A DNA stretch of 64,000 bases, from contig JAPUEB010000012.1 in the NCBI GenBank assembly GCA_027492795.1, positions 47,882-111,881 on the forward strand, read 5' to 3'. Below the pieces are notes generated by a model. It did no database searches and was not told where the DNA came from. It was given only the letters and a program-made list of their open reading frames with translations. Shown piece by piece: positions 8,142-17,329 of this stretch (the stretch's first letter is position 1; the number at the start of each line of letters is the position of its first letter). Position numbers and translations under genes: made by a program. This stretch comes from Chryseobacterium sp. GTDB taxonomy: Bacteria > Bacteroidota > Bacteroidia > Flavobacteriales > Weeksellaceae.

Positions 8142-8738
8142 TTATTGTAATTTCTCCCTCACAAATTTCGAAACAGTAAAACGATTGACCTTTAATATTC
8201 TGGCAATTCCAGCGTATGAAATTTTATTATCCAACAGATTTTTTATTTTCTTTTCTTGACCTGACAATTTCACCTTATCAGATTTTCTTCCTTTTGGTCT
8301 TCCTAAAATAACTCCTTCCGCTTTTTTTCGCGCTAAAGCTTCTTTCGTTCGTTGAGAAATTAAGTTTCTCTCAATTTCTGCAGATAAGCCGAATGCAAAA
8401 GCCAAAACTTTTGAATTAATATCATTACCCAATCTGTAGTTATCTTTTATCGTCCAAACCTCAATTTCTTTTTTCATACATTCGTTTAGGACACTCATAA
8501 TCATAAGAAGACTTCTGCCTAATCTCGAAAGTTCGGAACATATTAATTTGTCGCCTTTTTTCATTTTTTTAAGCAATTTTCCTAATTGTCTTTCGTGGAT
8601 TTCTTTTGTCCCAGAAATGGTTTCTTCAATCCATTTTTCAATAACAAACTCGTGCTTCTCGGAAAAATGGTTGATTTCAAATCTTTGATTTTCTACTGTT
8701 TGCTTGTCGCTACTTACTCTAATGTAACCGTAAATCAT
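8142..8738 (-). CDS. Serine recombinase (resolvase/invertase family), candidate TRD invertase
   Basis: The catalytic domain begins MIYGYIRVSS with the nucleophile serine at position 9 or 10, includes SRLGRS, and ends in a helix-turn-helix (ISYAGIARILKVNRFTVSKFV); total 198 residues. I start at ATG 8738 because the longer frame adds 16 residues ahead of the conserved YxRVS. The gene lies 55 bp from the left inverted repeat of the invertible target-recognition segment, outside the segment, so its own expression is unaffected by inversion. I infer that it catalyses that inversion. It could also be an ordinary resolvase of the element. Confidence 0.85.
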   Translation of the reverse strand: MIYGYIRVSSDKQTVENQRFEINHFSEKHEFVIEKWIEETISGTKEIHERQLGKLLKKMKKGDKLICSELSRLGRSLLMIMSVLNECMKKEIEVWTIKDNYRLGNDINSKVLAFAFGLSAEIERNLISQRTKEALARKKAEGVILGRPKGRKSDKVKLSGQEKKIKNLLDNKISYAGIARILKVNRFTVSKFVREKLQ

Positions 8739-8774
8739 TTTATTAATATTAGATAAGCTACAAATTAAGAATAA

Positions 8775-9590
8775 TTGACTGAGCATTTAAAAAGGACGTT
8801 TAAATTGCGCGATGATGAAGTAGCAAATGGTATTCATCCACATTATGATTTTGTTAATAACAAGATTAAAAAAAAGCATCCACATTTAAAAGTTAAACAG
8901 GGAATATTTGGGTTGTCAAACGAAGAAAAAAATGCAATAGAATTTTTAGATATTGAATTAAATCTTATAAAACCATATTATTCCACAGACCAAATAAAAA
9001 AATATTTTGCAGATTCAACTAATAATGAATGGATCATTTATACTGATTCCACGTTCAGGAATCCTGAGAGAATAAAACCTTTTCCGAATATTAAAAAACA
9101 CTTAGACCAGTTTAGTGAGGTTATAACTTCAGACAATAAACCATATGGATTGCACAGAGCTAGAAATCAAGATTTTTTCTGTGGAGAAAAAATTTTAGCG
9201 TTAAGAAAGTCGGCAGATTCTCCTCAATTTACTTATACAAATTTTGAATGCTATGTTTCAGCGACATTTTATATTATTAAAACTCCTCGAATAGATCAGA
9301 GATTTCTTTCTCTTTATCTAAATTCCAAAGTTGTTCAATTTTGGCTTAAAAATAAGGGAAAAATGCAAGGTTCAAACTATCAATTAGACAAAGAGCCTAT
9401 TACTGATATTCCTATTATAAAGTCAAAATTTGAAGATGAAATAATTCAACTTTTTTTAAAATTTGAACAAGAGTGGTTAGTTGAAGGAAACATTAGTGAG
9501 GTTATTGGGGAATTAGATTCATTAGTGTACATGAGTTTTGATTTATCAAAGGATGAAATTAAATCGATTGAAAATAATTTATTGTCATAG
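8775..9590 (+). CDS. Silent alternative target-recognition domain of the type IIG-like methylase
   Basis: This frame has no ATG or ribosome site at its 5' end (it can only open at TTG 8775) and encodes just a C-terminal target-recognition domain. From FKLRDDEVA onward it is clearly homologous to the last 270 residues of the methylase at 9559-13023: both share DFVN, IKPYxxxxQIKKY, IIYTDS, YGLHRARN, GEKI, NxGKMQG and DKEPI. It is in the opposite orientation and tail-to-tail with the expressed domain (32-bp overlap). The first 30 bases of the shared reading lie in the 32-bp repeat. It is a storage copy that becomes expressed when the segment inverts. Confidence 0.8.
   Translation: MTEHLKRTFKLRDDEVANGIHPHYDFVNNKIKKKHPHLKVKQGIFGLSNEEKNAIEFLDIELNLIKPYYSTDQIKKYFADSTNNEWIIYTDSTFRNPERIKPFPNIKKHLDQFSEVITSDNKPYGLHRARNQDFFCGEKILALRKSADSPQFTYTNFECYVSATFYIIKTPRIDQRFLSLYLNSKVVQFWLKNKGKMQGSNYQLDKEPITDIPIIKSKFEDEIIQLFLKFEQEWLVEGNISEVIGELDSLVYMSFDLSKDEIKSIENNLLS
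8794..8825 (+). repeat. Left inverted repeat of the invertible TRD segment (32 bp)
   Basis: The 32-bp sequence starting GGACGTTTAAATTGCGCGAT is repeated perfectly, inverted, at 10336-10367. Codon phase is the same in both copies (ACG at 8796 and at 10365), so exchange between them keeps the methylase reading frame. Confidence 0.9.
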
Positions 9591-12500
9591 AACTATCAAT
9601 TGATTTTACTTCCTCAAATGTTAATCCGTAAAGTTTATAAATCATCAAGTCTAATTTTTTAACAAATTCACTATTCGAAATTACATTCTTTTCTTCTATA
9701 TAATTGAATATAACCATCCATTCTGAATCGTCTGATACTGGAATTATAGGAATTGCTAAAATTGGTTCTTTATCTATCTGAAAAATATCTCCCTGCATTT
9801 TACCCCTATTTTTCAAATAAAATTTAATCAAATTAGAATTTAATAATAAGGTAAGGTATTTCAAATCAATTCTCAAAGATTTAATTATAAAGTAAGATTG
9901 GGAAACATAACAGTCAAAGTCTGTATAAGTAAAAGTTGGTTCTTTGCATTTACGAATAGACATAATTTTCTCACCCTCAAAAAAATACTTATTTCTAGCT
10001 CTGTGTAAACCATAAGGAGCAAAATCAGAAGTTATAATTGATTGGTACTTATCTAAATGTAATTTTACCTTTGGATAATCATTAATCTTTCTTTGATTTT
10101 TAAAGGATGAGTCTGTATAAATTATCCAGAACTTATTGTTATCAACGGAAAGGTACTTTTTTAGTTGTTCCGAGGTGAAATATGGTTTTATTATTTCTTT
10201 TTCAAGTTCAGAAAAATCAAAATTTGAGAGTTCTTTTTCTGATAGAACAAAAACTCCGTCACCTTTTTTTGATTTTGAATTAAGTAATTTTGAAGACTTC
10301 ATATTGACAAAATCTTGAGGAGCTACAATTCCTTGTGCTACTTCATCATCGCGCAATTTAAACGTCCCTTTACTTTCAATCTTTTTTAGAATCTTATCAA
10401 TCTCACTATTATTAAAACTAATAGTTTTTCCAAAATGATTTTCTGGAATTAAATTAAACTGATATTTTTCATCAAAATCATTTTTAGTATTAAAATCTAA
10501 AAATCTTATTAATTGACTTTTGTTTTGCGGTGGTCTTGTCAACAGCGAGAATCTTAAATTATAATCTTTTGACGGATTTTTCTTTTTTTGTAAAAGATAA
10601 ATCATTGTCTGTATTCCAGCAGATTGAAATACTTTATAATCTCCAAAATCAATAAATTGTTTAATCTCAGTTCTCTCAAGAACTTCCTTTCTTAAAATAC
10701 TAGCTCCTGCACTAGTAATCCAATTATTTTGTGCTATAAAACATTCAACTCCTTTTTCTTTTAAAATGTCAAATCCTTTGGACGCAAAACCATACCATAT
10801 ATCCATTTTACCCATATAATATGGTGAATCTCTGAATCCATCAAAAGCTGACTTGTTTGTATATTCCTTGATATAAGGTGGATTTCCAATCACAATATCA
10901 AAACCACCTCCATCAAAAATTTCTTTGAAATACAAGTTCCAAAGAAAATATGGTCTAGCTTCTGTATTTTGGAAACCAATTAATTCTTTTTCGATATTTT
11001 CAAGACTTTTATGCTTTTCTTTTTTCAAAAAAAGTTCTTTTAATTCCTTAGACTTTAAATTAAAACCTCTTAAATCACTATTTTTGGAAAGATTATATTT
11101 TTTGTAAAAACTATTAATCGATGCTTCTAGCTTTGATTTTTCTTTAAATATTTTAGAATGGATTTTCCCCTCAATAATTTCATTTAGTTGCTTCTTAATA
11201 GCTAATTTGCTCTTTCCATTTTTATTACTTGCATTAAAATAACTTTTAATAAGTCTTTGAATTTCTTCAATACTCACGGTATCGAATACGGTAATTTCTT
11301 TCGCAAAATCTTCACCAAAATCCAAAATTGTTTGTTGTTCAGTAACAACTTCTTCATCAATTGTTGCCAAATTAGAAAGGTCTATCCCATTATAACTTTC
11401 CAATAAACTATTTCCCTGCATAATTTTATAATCCAAATTAGGCAAAGCTTTTGGCATTCCTTCATCTACCACCAATGATAACCAAAAACGCAATCGCGCA
11501 ATTTCTACTGCACCTTCATCCAAATCAACACCATAAATTGAGTTTTGTATAATCTCTTGTTTAACTTCAGCTGGATTCCATTCTTTTTTTAATTCATACG
11601 CAATTAAAGCTTTTAGATTAAAAATTTCCTGTAACATTCCCATCGGAAAAGCACCAGAACCAATTGCAGGATCACAAATCTTAACAGCATCCAGCAAATT
11701 TTCAATTTTTACTAATTCCTTATCGGAGAATGATGGTTTGCTTTGGTTTTTTACTAGATTTTCAATCTCTTTTCGTTCTTTTTCCAAGTGCGTGTTTAGA
11801 TATTCAATCAGACTTTCCTGCGTCATATACTGAACAATTTCCTTTGGCGTATAGAATGTACCTGTGTCCTTATTATAATCAATTAAATTCTCGAAAATAT
11901 GTCCAAGCATTTCAGGATCTACCGCAACCGTATGTTCTTCAGGACTGTTTTCGTAAATCGTAAAATTATAGCCATTAAAAAAATTAAAAAGCGATTCAAA
12001 AAGGTCTTTTCTGAATTGAATATTCCGATGTCCATTTGGTTCTTGTTCTTCTTCAAACAAACCACCATTTAGAAATGGAATACTTACAGTTTGTCCATTC
12101 TCCAATTTAAACTCATCATTTTTTCTGTCCGGTGTGTTTAATGCATTAAAGAAAATTGGACACAGATATTTTTCATAAAAATCATTATGATTGGCAACAT
12201 CATTGAAAAAAAGATCACTTAAAAAATGTGGATTTCCGTCTTTGTATTCTGTGTTGGAAGCTCCCAACCAATGTTTCTTTTGCAAAAAATATAGAAAAAC
12301 AATACGCCCCATTAATCTTGAAACAAAGTTTCTTGCTTCTTTTTCGGTTTTATGTTCGGGATCTTTTTGGTTTTCAAAAATTGCTAAGTATCCATGATCT
12401 TCATCTAGTAAATAATCAGAAAAATCCTGATAGAGTTTTTTGTACTCATCGAAGAATTTCTTTGAAACAGGTTCAACATTAAATGCTTCAAAAAAGTCTT

Positions 12501-13023
12501 CCAATCTAAAACGCGATTGTTCCAAATTGTACAGTCTTTCAATTGCAGTTCTATGTTCATCCTGTGTCCCAAAAATATAGGTGTATTTTTTAGGATTGGT
12601 TTCTTCGGCTTCTGCTTCCGCAAAGAAATCACTTGCAGAATTTTTGCTAATAAATGAAAAACGCCATTCTTTTCTATCTTCGGTTTCGTACCCAAAAGTT
12701 GCCAATGCTCCTTTTACTGCATCTTTAATAATGTATTTTTTGATAAAATCATTAACCCCGACTTTGTTATATTCAATTCGAATATTATCTTCCAAAATAA
12801 TCTCGAAAACAGGAAGTGTAACACCATCAGAAGTTTTTAGAGTTCCTACTTGATAGAATGTTTTCACAATTCTATCCGCTTCCGTCGTATTAATTTCAAT
12901 AAGTTTTGGTTCTAAAGACAATTGCAATAGATTTCTATTTCCCGAAAGAAACTGCAAGGTTTTGTTCCATCTTACTCTATCGTAATGTTCCTGCAATATA
13001 TTTTTAAGTTCTGCTCTATTCAT
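9559..13023 (-). CDS. Type IIG-like (Eco57I-class) adenine methylase with invertible TRD
   Basis: The 1154-residue protein has an N-terminal region of about 350 residues, the SAM motif DPAIGSGAF (near residue 450), the N6-adenine catalytic motif NPPY (near residue 713) and a C-terminal target-recognition domain from about residue 886. I see no certain nuclease motif; cleavage may reside in the N-terminal region or in the partner helicase. The 32-bp repeat at 10336-10367 separates the invariant body from the exchangeable TRD. The start follows the helicase stop by 2 bp, so both are one operon. Inversion would replace the last 269 residues with the silent domain and change the recognised DNA sequence. 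Confidence 0.85.
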   Translation of the reverse strand: MNRAELKNILQEHYDRVRWNKTLQFLSGNRNLLQLSLEPKLIEINTTEADRIVKTFYQVGTLKTSDGVTLPVFEIILEDNIRIEYNKVGVNDFIKKYIIKDAVKGALATFGYETEDRKEWRFSFISKNSASDFFAEAEAEETNPKKYTYIFGTQDEHRTAIERLYNLEQSRFRLEDFFEAFNVEPVSKKFFDEYKKLYQDFSDYLLDEDHGYLAIFENQKDPEHKTEKEARNFVSRLMGRIVFLYFLQKKHWLGASNTEYKDGNPHFLSDLFFNDVANHNDFYEKYLCPIFFNALNTPDRKNDEFKLENGQTVSIPFLNGGLFEEEQEPNGHRNIQFRKDLFESLFNFFNGYNFTIYENSPEEHTVAVDPEMLGHIFENLIDYNKDTGTFYTPKEIVQYMTQESLIEYLNTHLEKERKEIENLVKNQSKPSFSDKELVKIENLLDAVKICDPAIGSGAFPMGMLQEIFNLKALIAYELKKEWNPAEVKQEIIQNSIYGVDLDEGAVEIARLRFWLSLVVDEGMPKALPNLDYKIMQGNSLLESYNGIDLSNLATIDEEVVTEQQTILDFGEDFAKEITVFDTVSIEEIQRLIKSYFNASNKNGKSKLAIKKQLNEIIEGKIHSKIFKEKSKLEASINSFYKKYNLSKNSDLRGFNLKSKELKELFLKKEKHKSLENIEKELIGFQNTEARPYFLWNLYFKEIFDGGGFDIVIGNPPYIKEYTNKSAFDGFRDSPYYMGKMDIWYGFASKGFDILKEKGVECFIAQNNWITSAGASILRKEVLERTEIKQFIDFGDYKVFQSAGIQTMIYLLQKKKNPSKDYNLRFSLLTRPPQNKSQLIRFLDFNTKNDFDEKYQFNLIPENHFGKTISFNNSEIDKILKKIESKGTFKLRDDEVAQGIVAPQDFVNMKSSKLLNSKSKKGDGVFVLSEKELSNFDFSELEKEIIKPYFTSEQLKKYLSVDNNKFWIIYTDSSFKNQRKINDYPKVKLHLDKYQSIITSDFAPYGLHRARNKYFFEGEKIMSIRKCKEPTFTYTDFDCYVSQSYFIIKSLRIDLKYLTLLLNSNLIKFYLKNRGKMQGDIFQIDKEPILAIPIIPVSDDSEWMVIFNYIEEKNVISNSEFVKKLDLMIYKLYGLTFEEVKSIDSSMTINYFQSI
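10336..10367 (-). repeat. Right inverted repeat of the invertible TRD segment (32 bp)
   Basis: Perfect inverted copy of 8794-8825, located inside the methylase gene at the codons for TFKLRDDEVA. The roughly 1.5 kb between the repeats contains only the two alternative TRDs. Confidence 0.9.
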
Positions 13024-13025
13024 TT

Positions 13026-16000
13026 TTAAGCAAAGGTTTCAGTGATTACAATTTTTGGCTCTTCAAATGCTTTTGGCTGATTTTCTTCTTCAGCTCTCAA
13101 CGCATCTAATCTTGAAATATTAGCAATTGGGTAACGATTCATTATCTGATTGACTTCTGAAATAACCTTATCCAAAGGCATTTTTTTCTTTTTTTGTTTT
13201 GAAGCTAAATTGGAAATCTCATTTCGGAATTTTCGAAAAACTCCCATATAGATAATGCGCAGTGATGCATCAATCATTTCAATAAACTCATCTGACAATT
13301 CAGCAGGAAAAGATCGCTTCAAATCTTTTAAACTGTTTAAAAATAAAACCGCATTTCTTTCCGACACTGAAAGATTTGAAGTATCATAATCTTCTACAGT
13401 ATAAATGGTATTATACACTTTTTTAAATTGATTTACTGCATTGTTTACTGCATCAAAATGATTTTCAAAGACAGCTGTTGATTTTTCTTTTTTGGTTGCT
13501 TCAAAAAGTTTTACTGCCTGATAAAAAGTAACTTCAACGCAGTTTTTATCGTTTGCGACATAAAACCCTTCTTTTATCTTGTTTCGTAAATAGCAAAGCA
13601 CGGTATTTTCTAGTGATTGACCTATCATTTCTTTGGCTACATCACTTTTGATTTTAGCAAATCGACCAACTCTGCTCTTGAGTGGCAATTTTTTAATTCG
13701 TTGATATTCTTTGAAATCTTTTTCAAAAAGTTCACGAACAATTTCAAGATATTGTAATCTTTCATCAACTTCTTCCTGCGGTTGTAAATTGCCTAAAGTA
13801 TTTTCAATCAATTGCTCTTCTTCACTATAAACTTTACTATCCTCACTGAATGCAGAGTGGAAACCTTGTAGTTTTTTTAATGCTTTTTCATTCAACTTTA
13901 TTAAGTCATTTGACTGAGCGGTCGGAAAAAAATTGTACACATAAATTTTGTCGGCTTTAGTTCCAATTCTGTTTACACGACCAATTCTTTGCATTAGTTT
14001 GGTAGCATTCCAAGGAATATCGTAGTTCAAAATAATATTAGAACGATGTAAGTTAATCCCTTCTGCCAAAACTTCGGTTGTGATGATGATATTATATTGA
14101 TCTTCCTGCTTCTCGGGATAATTGGCATCGAAGTTTTTTCTGATTGTGGCGAATCTTTGTTTGCTATTAGATGCACTAATTGCCAAAACATCTTCTCTAC
14201 CAATGTTTTTGAGTTCTTCAGCTATGTATTCTACGGTTTCTTTACTTTCAGAAAATATCACCAATTTCTTTTCGATATTCTTTTTATCGAAAAAAGATTT
14301 TTTGATTTCGGCAATAAATTTTTTGGTTTTCGGGTCTTCTCCAATATTTTCCCAACGCTCATAAAGTTCAAGCAAAACCTCTTGATCTTTCAATAAACCC
14401 TTAATATATTCTTCGGAGAAATCTGATGCTTTAAAAATTTGATTATTAGGAGATTCAGCATTAAGTTCTTCAATCTTTGCTTCCAATTCATCTTGCTTCC
14501 CATCATCCAAAAATTTATTTACATCAATATCAGGTGCGATAAAAACCTTATCATTTTCAAACATTTCAATCATTCTTTGATTTGAAATATAGAATCGATA
14601 CAAAGATTTCTTGAACGCTCTGAAACTGCTTTCCAACCTTTTAACCAATTGAGTTTTCATAATGGTTGAGAGTTGCAAAGAAATCAACTGTGCATTATCA
14701 TAAATTTCTGCGTGTTCAGGATTTAAAAACTCAATAGCACGATAGCGATAATATCCTAATTGATCGATAACTGCACTAATTGTGTCATAAAATGTCACTT
14801 CTTGTTCAGGGGAAAATTGATATTCAATCTTATTGGGTCCAACAACATCTGGGAATGTCATTCCTTGTGAAATAACATCTTCATAATAACGAGTGATTTT
14901 TCTAATATCAGCCCTAGTTCTCCTAATCACCAATTCAGAAAATATTTTTTCTCGAATAGGTTCATAAATTTCACGCACTTTGCTAACAAGTTCTGCGTGA
15001 TCCTTTATCAAATAAAGTTTCTTGTATTTCTCAATTTTATCCGCGAAAAAGCTTTGCAGGTTTGGAACTCCTTCTAAAGTAGATTTACGGGAATCTTGAA
15101 ACAAATAAATTTGATTTGCAATGTCTTCCGGTTTATTATTTAAAGGAGTTGCAGTAATTAGAATAACTTTCTTTTTTCTATCAACATCATTACCAACAGT
15201 TGCTCTTGGAGTTTTACAAATTAATTCTAGCAATCCATACATTGTAGTACTTGATGTTCTAAATTTATGTGCTTCGTCGACAATAATCAAGTCATAATCT
15301 TCAGGCTTTTGATAATTAATACTGTTACCTTCAATTATTTTGTGCAAACTTCCATTAGAAACAAAATCTACATAATTAGAAATTCCAAAATCACGAACTG
15401 TAGTTTTCCAGTTTGTTTCTAAAGCATTAGGATAAACAACCAATACTTTTGTATTGTAACCATTCTTATCAATATATTTTTTGATAATTCTGGTAGCAAT
15501 GATTGTTTTTCCTAGTCCAACAACATCTGCCAGAATAAAACCGTTATGCTTCAATAATTTGTGAAAACCTTCTGTTACTGCATCGGCTTGATATTGCAAA
15601 TTTGTATAACCATCTGGTAAAGATATGCTCCCAACTTTATCCCGAATAACGGAATCGCCAAAATACTCAACCAACATTTTCAAAAATAAATCGTGCGGAG
15701 TAATTTTATCATCTCCTAAATAAGTTTTCGATTTAAGTTTTGAAATATCTGCAGGAATTAAATCAGTGGCATCTTTCCACAAATCTTCAAATTCATCGGT
15801 TGCAAACTTGACATCTTGGAAATCATTTAATTGAACATTAAACTCATAATTGGCATTATCATAAGTTCCCAATCCTGAATCAGTTAAGTTAGACGAGCCT
15901 GTAATTACACTAGCTAAAGTGTGTTGATTAAATGGTTTTGGTCTGAAAATATAAATTTTTGCGTGCAGATTTTTTTGTCCGTAAGCTCTAATTTGAACTT

Positions 16001-16358
16001 TACCAGAAATGATATCGCCAATGAATTGCAAAATACTTTTTTCAGTTTTAGAATCATAAGATGCGCTCTCAATATCTTTCGCAACAAAATTCAGATATTC
16101 ATCTTTAGTCTTTTCGGGATTTTCTAAATACAATTGTCCTTTTCTCTTTGCCTCAGCTATTAATGCGTCTGCATTAATTCCAACCAAGATTCTAATTTCT
16201 GGAACTTTTTCTAAAAATGGTCTTAATTTAAAATAGCCCGAAGCTCTAAAATAGCCAACCAAAGCATCAAAACAAGATACATTTTGATATTCAAAAATAC
16301 CTTTGAATTTCTCGAAGAGGCTATTTCTTTCCTTATTTGTAAAAAATTTAGAACTCAT
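13026..16358 (-). CDS. PLD-nuclease/SNF2-family helicase fusion
   Basis: This 1110-residue protein begins with a phospholipase D-type domain (HAKIYIF near residue 131 and GSSNLTDSGLG), followed by an SF2/SNF2 motor with Walker A VGLGKTIIATRI (near 279), DEAH (near 359), the TATPLNN motif and the motif VI arginine segment QRIGRVNRIG. PLD-helicase proteins accompany methylases in several defence systems, including DISARM-like ones. It sits 1 bp after a XRE regulator and 2 bp before the phase-variable methylase, so all three form one operon. I infer that it is the restriction or translocation arm of the system. Confidence 0.85.
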   Translation of the reverse strand: MSSKFFTNKERNSLFEKFKGIFEYQNVSCFDALVGYFRASGYFKLRPFLEKVPEIRILVGINADALIAEAKRKGQLYLENPEKTKDEYLNFVAKDIESASYDSKTEKSILQFIGDIISGKVQIRAYGQKNLHAKIYIFRPKPFNQHTLASVITGSSNLTDSGLGTYDNANYEFNVQLNDFQDVKFATDEFEDLWKDATDLIPADISKLKSKTYLGDDKITPHDLFLKMLVEYFGDSVIRDKVGSISLPDGYTNLQYQADAVTEGFHKLLKHNGFILADVVGLGKTIIATRIIKKYIDKNGYNTKVLVVYPNALETNWKTTVRDFGISNYVDFVSNGSLHKIIEGNSINYQKPEDYDLIIVDEAHKFRTSSTTMYGLLELICKTPRATVGNDVDRKKKVILITATPLNNKPEDIANQIYLFQDSRKSTLEGVPNLQSFFADKIEKYKKLYLIKDHAELVSKVREIYEPIREKIFSELVIRRTRADIRKITRYYEDVISQGMTFPDVVGPNKIEYQFSPEQEVTFYDTISAVIDQLGYYRYRAIEFLNPEHAEIYDNAQLISLQLSTIMKTQLVKRLESSFRAFKKSLYRFYISNQRMIEMFENDKVFIAPDIDVNKFLDDGKQDELEAKIEELNAESPNNQIFKASDFSEEYIKGLLKDQEVLLELYERWENIGEDPKTKKFIAEIKKSFFDKKNIEKKLVIFSESKETVEYIAEELKNIGREDVLAISASNSKQRFATIRKNFDANYPEKQEDQYNIIITTEVLAEGINLHRSNIILNYDIPWNATKLMQRIGRVNRIGTKADKIYVYNFFPTAQSNDLIKLNEKALKKLQGFHSAFSEDSKVYSEEEQLIENTLGNLQPQEEVDERLQYLEIVRELFEKDFKEYQRIKKLPLKSRVGRFAKIKSDVAKEMIGQSLENTVLCYLRNKIKEGFYVANDKNCVEVTFYQAVKLFEATKKEKSTAVFENHFDAVNNAVNQFKKVYNTIYTVEDYDTSNLSVSERNAVLFLNSLKDLKRSFPAELSDEFIEMIDASLRIIYMGVFRKFRNEISNLASKQKKKKMPLDKVISEVNQIMNRYPIANISRLDALRAEEENQPKAFEEPKIVITETFA

Positions 16359-16359
16359 A

Positions 16360-16578
16360 TTATTTACTTGAATTCAAAAGGTCTTTAATATCAATATCTA
16401 ACAACTTTGCAATTTCAAGCAAAGTTTCCATAGAAGGTTGTATTTCATTTCGACACCATCTGGAAACAGTTGTTTCTGATTTATTTAATTGATCTGCAAG
16501 CCATTTACCTGTTTTTTGTTTTTCAGCAAGTACTGCTTTAAGTCTATTAATTGGAATTTCCTGCATAGAAATATACAT
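16360..16578 (-). CDS. XRE-family regulator of the restriction operon
   Basis: A 72-residue helix-turn-helix protein (LAEKQKTGKWLADQLNKSETTVSRWCRNEIQPS). It is the first gene of the operon with the helicase and methylase. Controller proteins of this kind often delay restriction until methylation is established. ATG 16566 (MQEIP) is an alternative start. Confidence 0.8.
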   Translation of the reverse strand: MYISMQEIPINRLKAVLAEKQKTGKWLADQLNKSETTVSRWCRNEIQPSMETLLEIAKLLDIDIKDLLNSSK

Positions 16579-16628
16579 TTTGTGTAAAGATATTTAAAAA
16601 AGAAGCATGAATATTAAGTCTTTGTGTT

Positions 16629-16664
16629 AAAAATAAAAAAGAATGAGAACTTTTGTTCTCATTC
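16629..16664 (-). terminator. Terminator between mobilization genes and restriction operon
   Basis: GAATGAGAAC (16641-16650) and GTTCTCATTC (16655-16664) form a perfect 10-bp stem with a TTTT loop. On the minus strand it is followed by TTTTTTATTTTT, so it ends the mobilization transcript before the XRE gene. Confidence 0.85.
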
Positions 16665-16728
16665 AATACTCGTTACCAAGTTTACTTGTGTCTCAATGTT
16701 TTGTAAAGGTAATAAAACTTTGTCAAAG

Positions 16729-17328
16729 TTATTTACTTTCAAATCCCTCCTTAAATTTCATAAATTTCTCACCTTCCTTCGGATTCTTCTTCATCCATTT
16801 GTTCATTAAATCTGTATTGTATTTCAATTGGTCGTAGTCTCTAATTTCGAAAATCGCTTTTCCATCTTTATTGATTTCATCCAAAACTTCTTGCCGAATT
16901 TCACTTTTGGCTCGGATGCTTTCGGAGTACCATTTGAAAGCAAAATGTCCAGAACCAAATGTAATGATTGCTGCCAAGGACAAAATACCGATGCTTCCTG
17001 GAAAAATAAATTTGATGTGTTTTTCAATTCTTTCAAAAAAGTTGACCGTGGTTTCCGACAGATGCGCAGGAATGCTTTCAGGAATTGAAGTTTTGTAATC
17101 CCACATAGAATCAAGTTCTGTTCTAACAAACTGAATCGCTTTCTGCATCATATTGGTTGAACCAATAATCGCATTTTGTGCAGATTGATAAAAATTACGT
17201 GCTTCCAAATGAACGGATTCAGTTTGATTCGTGGATTTTATGTTTTCTTCATTCGTTTCAACCACCTTTTTCAGCAGTTCATAAATATCGTTTTGTAGTT
17301 CGTTTGGTGTTGTGTTTTGATTTTCCAT
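16729..17328 (-). CDS. Mobilization-associated membrane protein with one TM helix
   Basis: A 199-residue protein with a helical, polar N-terminal half, one clear transmembrane helix (about residues 111-133, SIGILSLAAIITFGSGHFAF) and a charged C-terminal tail. I do not recognise a named domain. It follows the relaxase gene by 1 bp and is followed by a terminator, so it is the last gene of the mob operon. A role in coupling the relaxosome to the membrane is an inference from position. Confidence 0.65.
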   Translation of the reverse strand: MENQNTTPNELQNDIYELLKKVVETNEENIKSTNQTESVHLEARNFYQSAQNAIIGSTNMMQKAIQFVRTELDSMWDYKTSIPESIPAHLSETTVNFFERIEKHIKFIFPGSIGILSLAAIITFGSGHFAFKWYSESIRAKSEIRQEVLDEINKDGKAIFEIRDYDQLKYNTDLMNKWMKKNPKEGEKFMKFKEGFESK

Positions 17329-17329
17329 T

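Noticed and set aside
8775..9590. Independent plus-strand restriction gene
   Set aside because: It has no start codon or ribosome site and encodes only a TRD that begins inside the 32-bp repeat, so it is a silent cassette.
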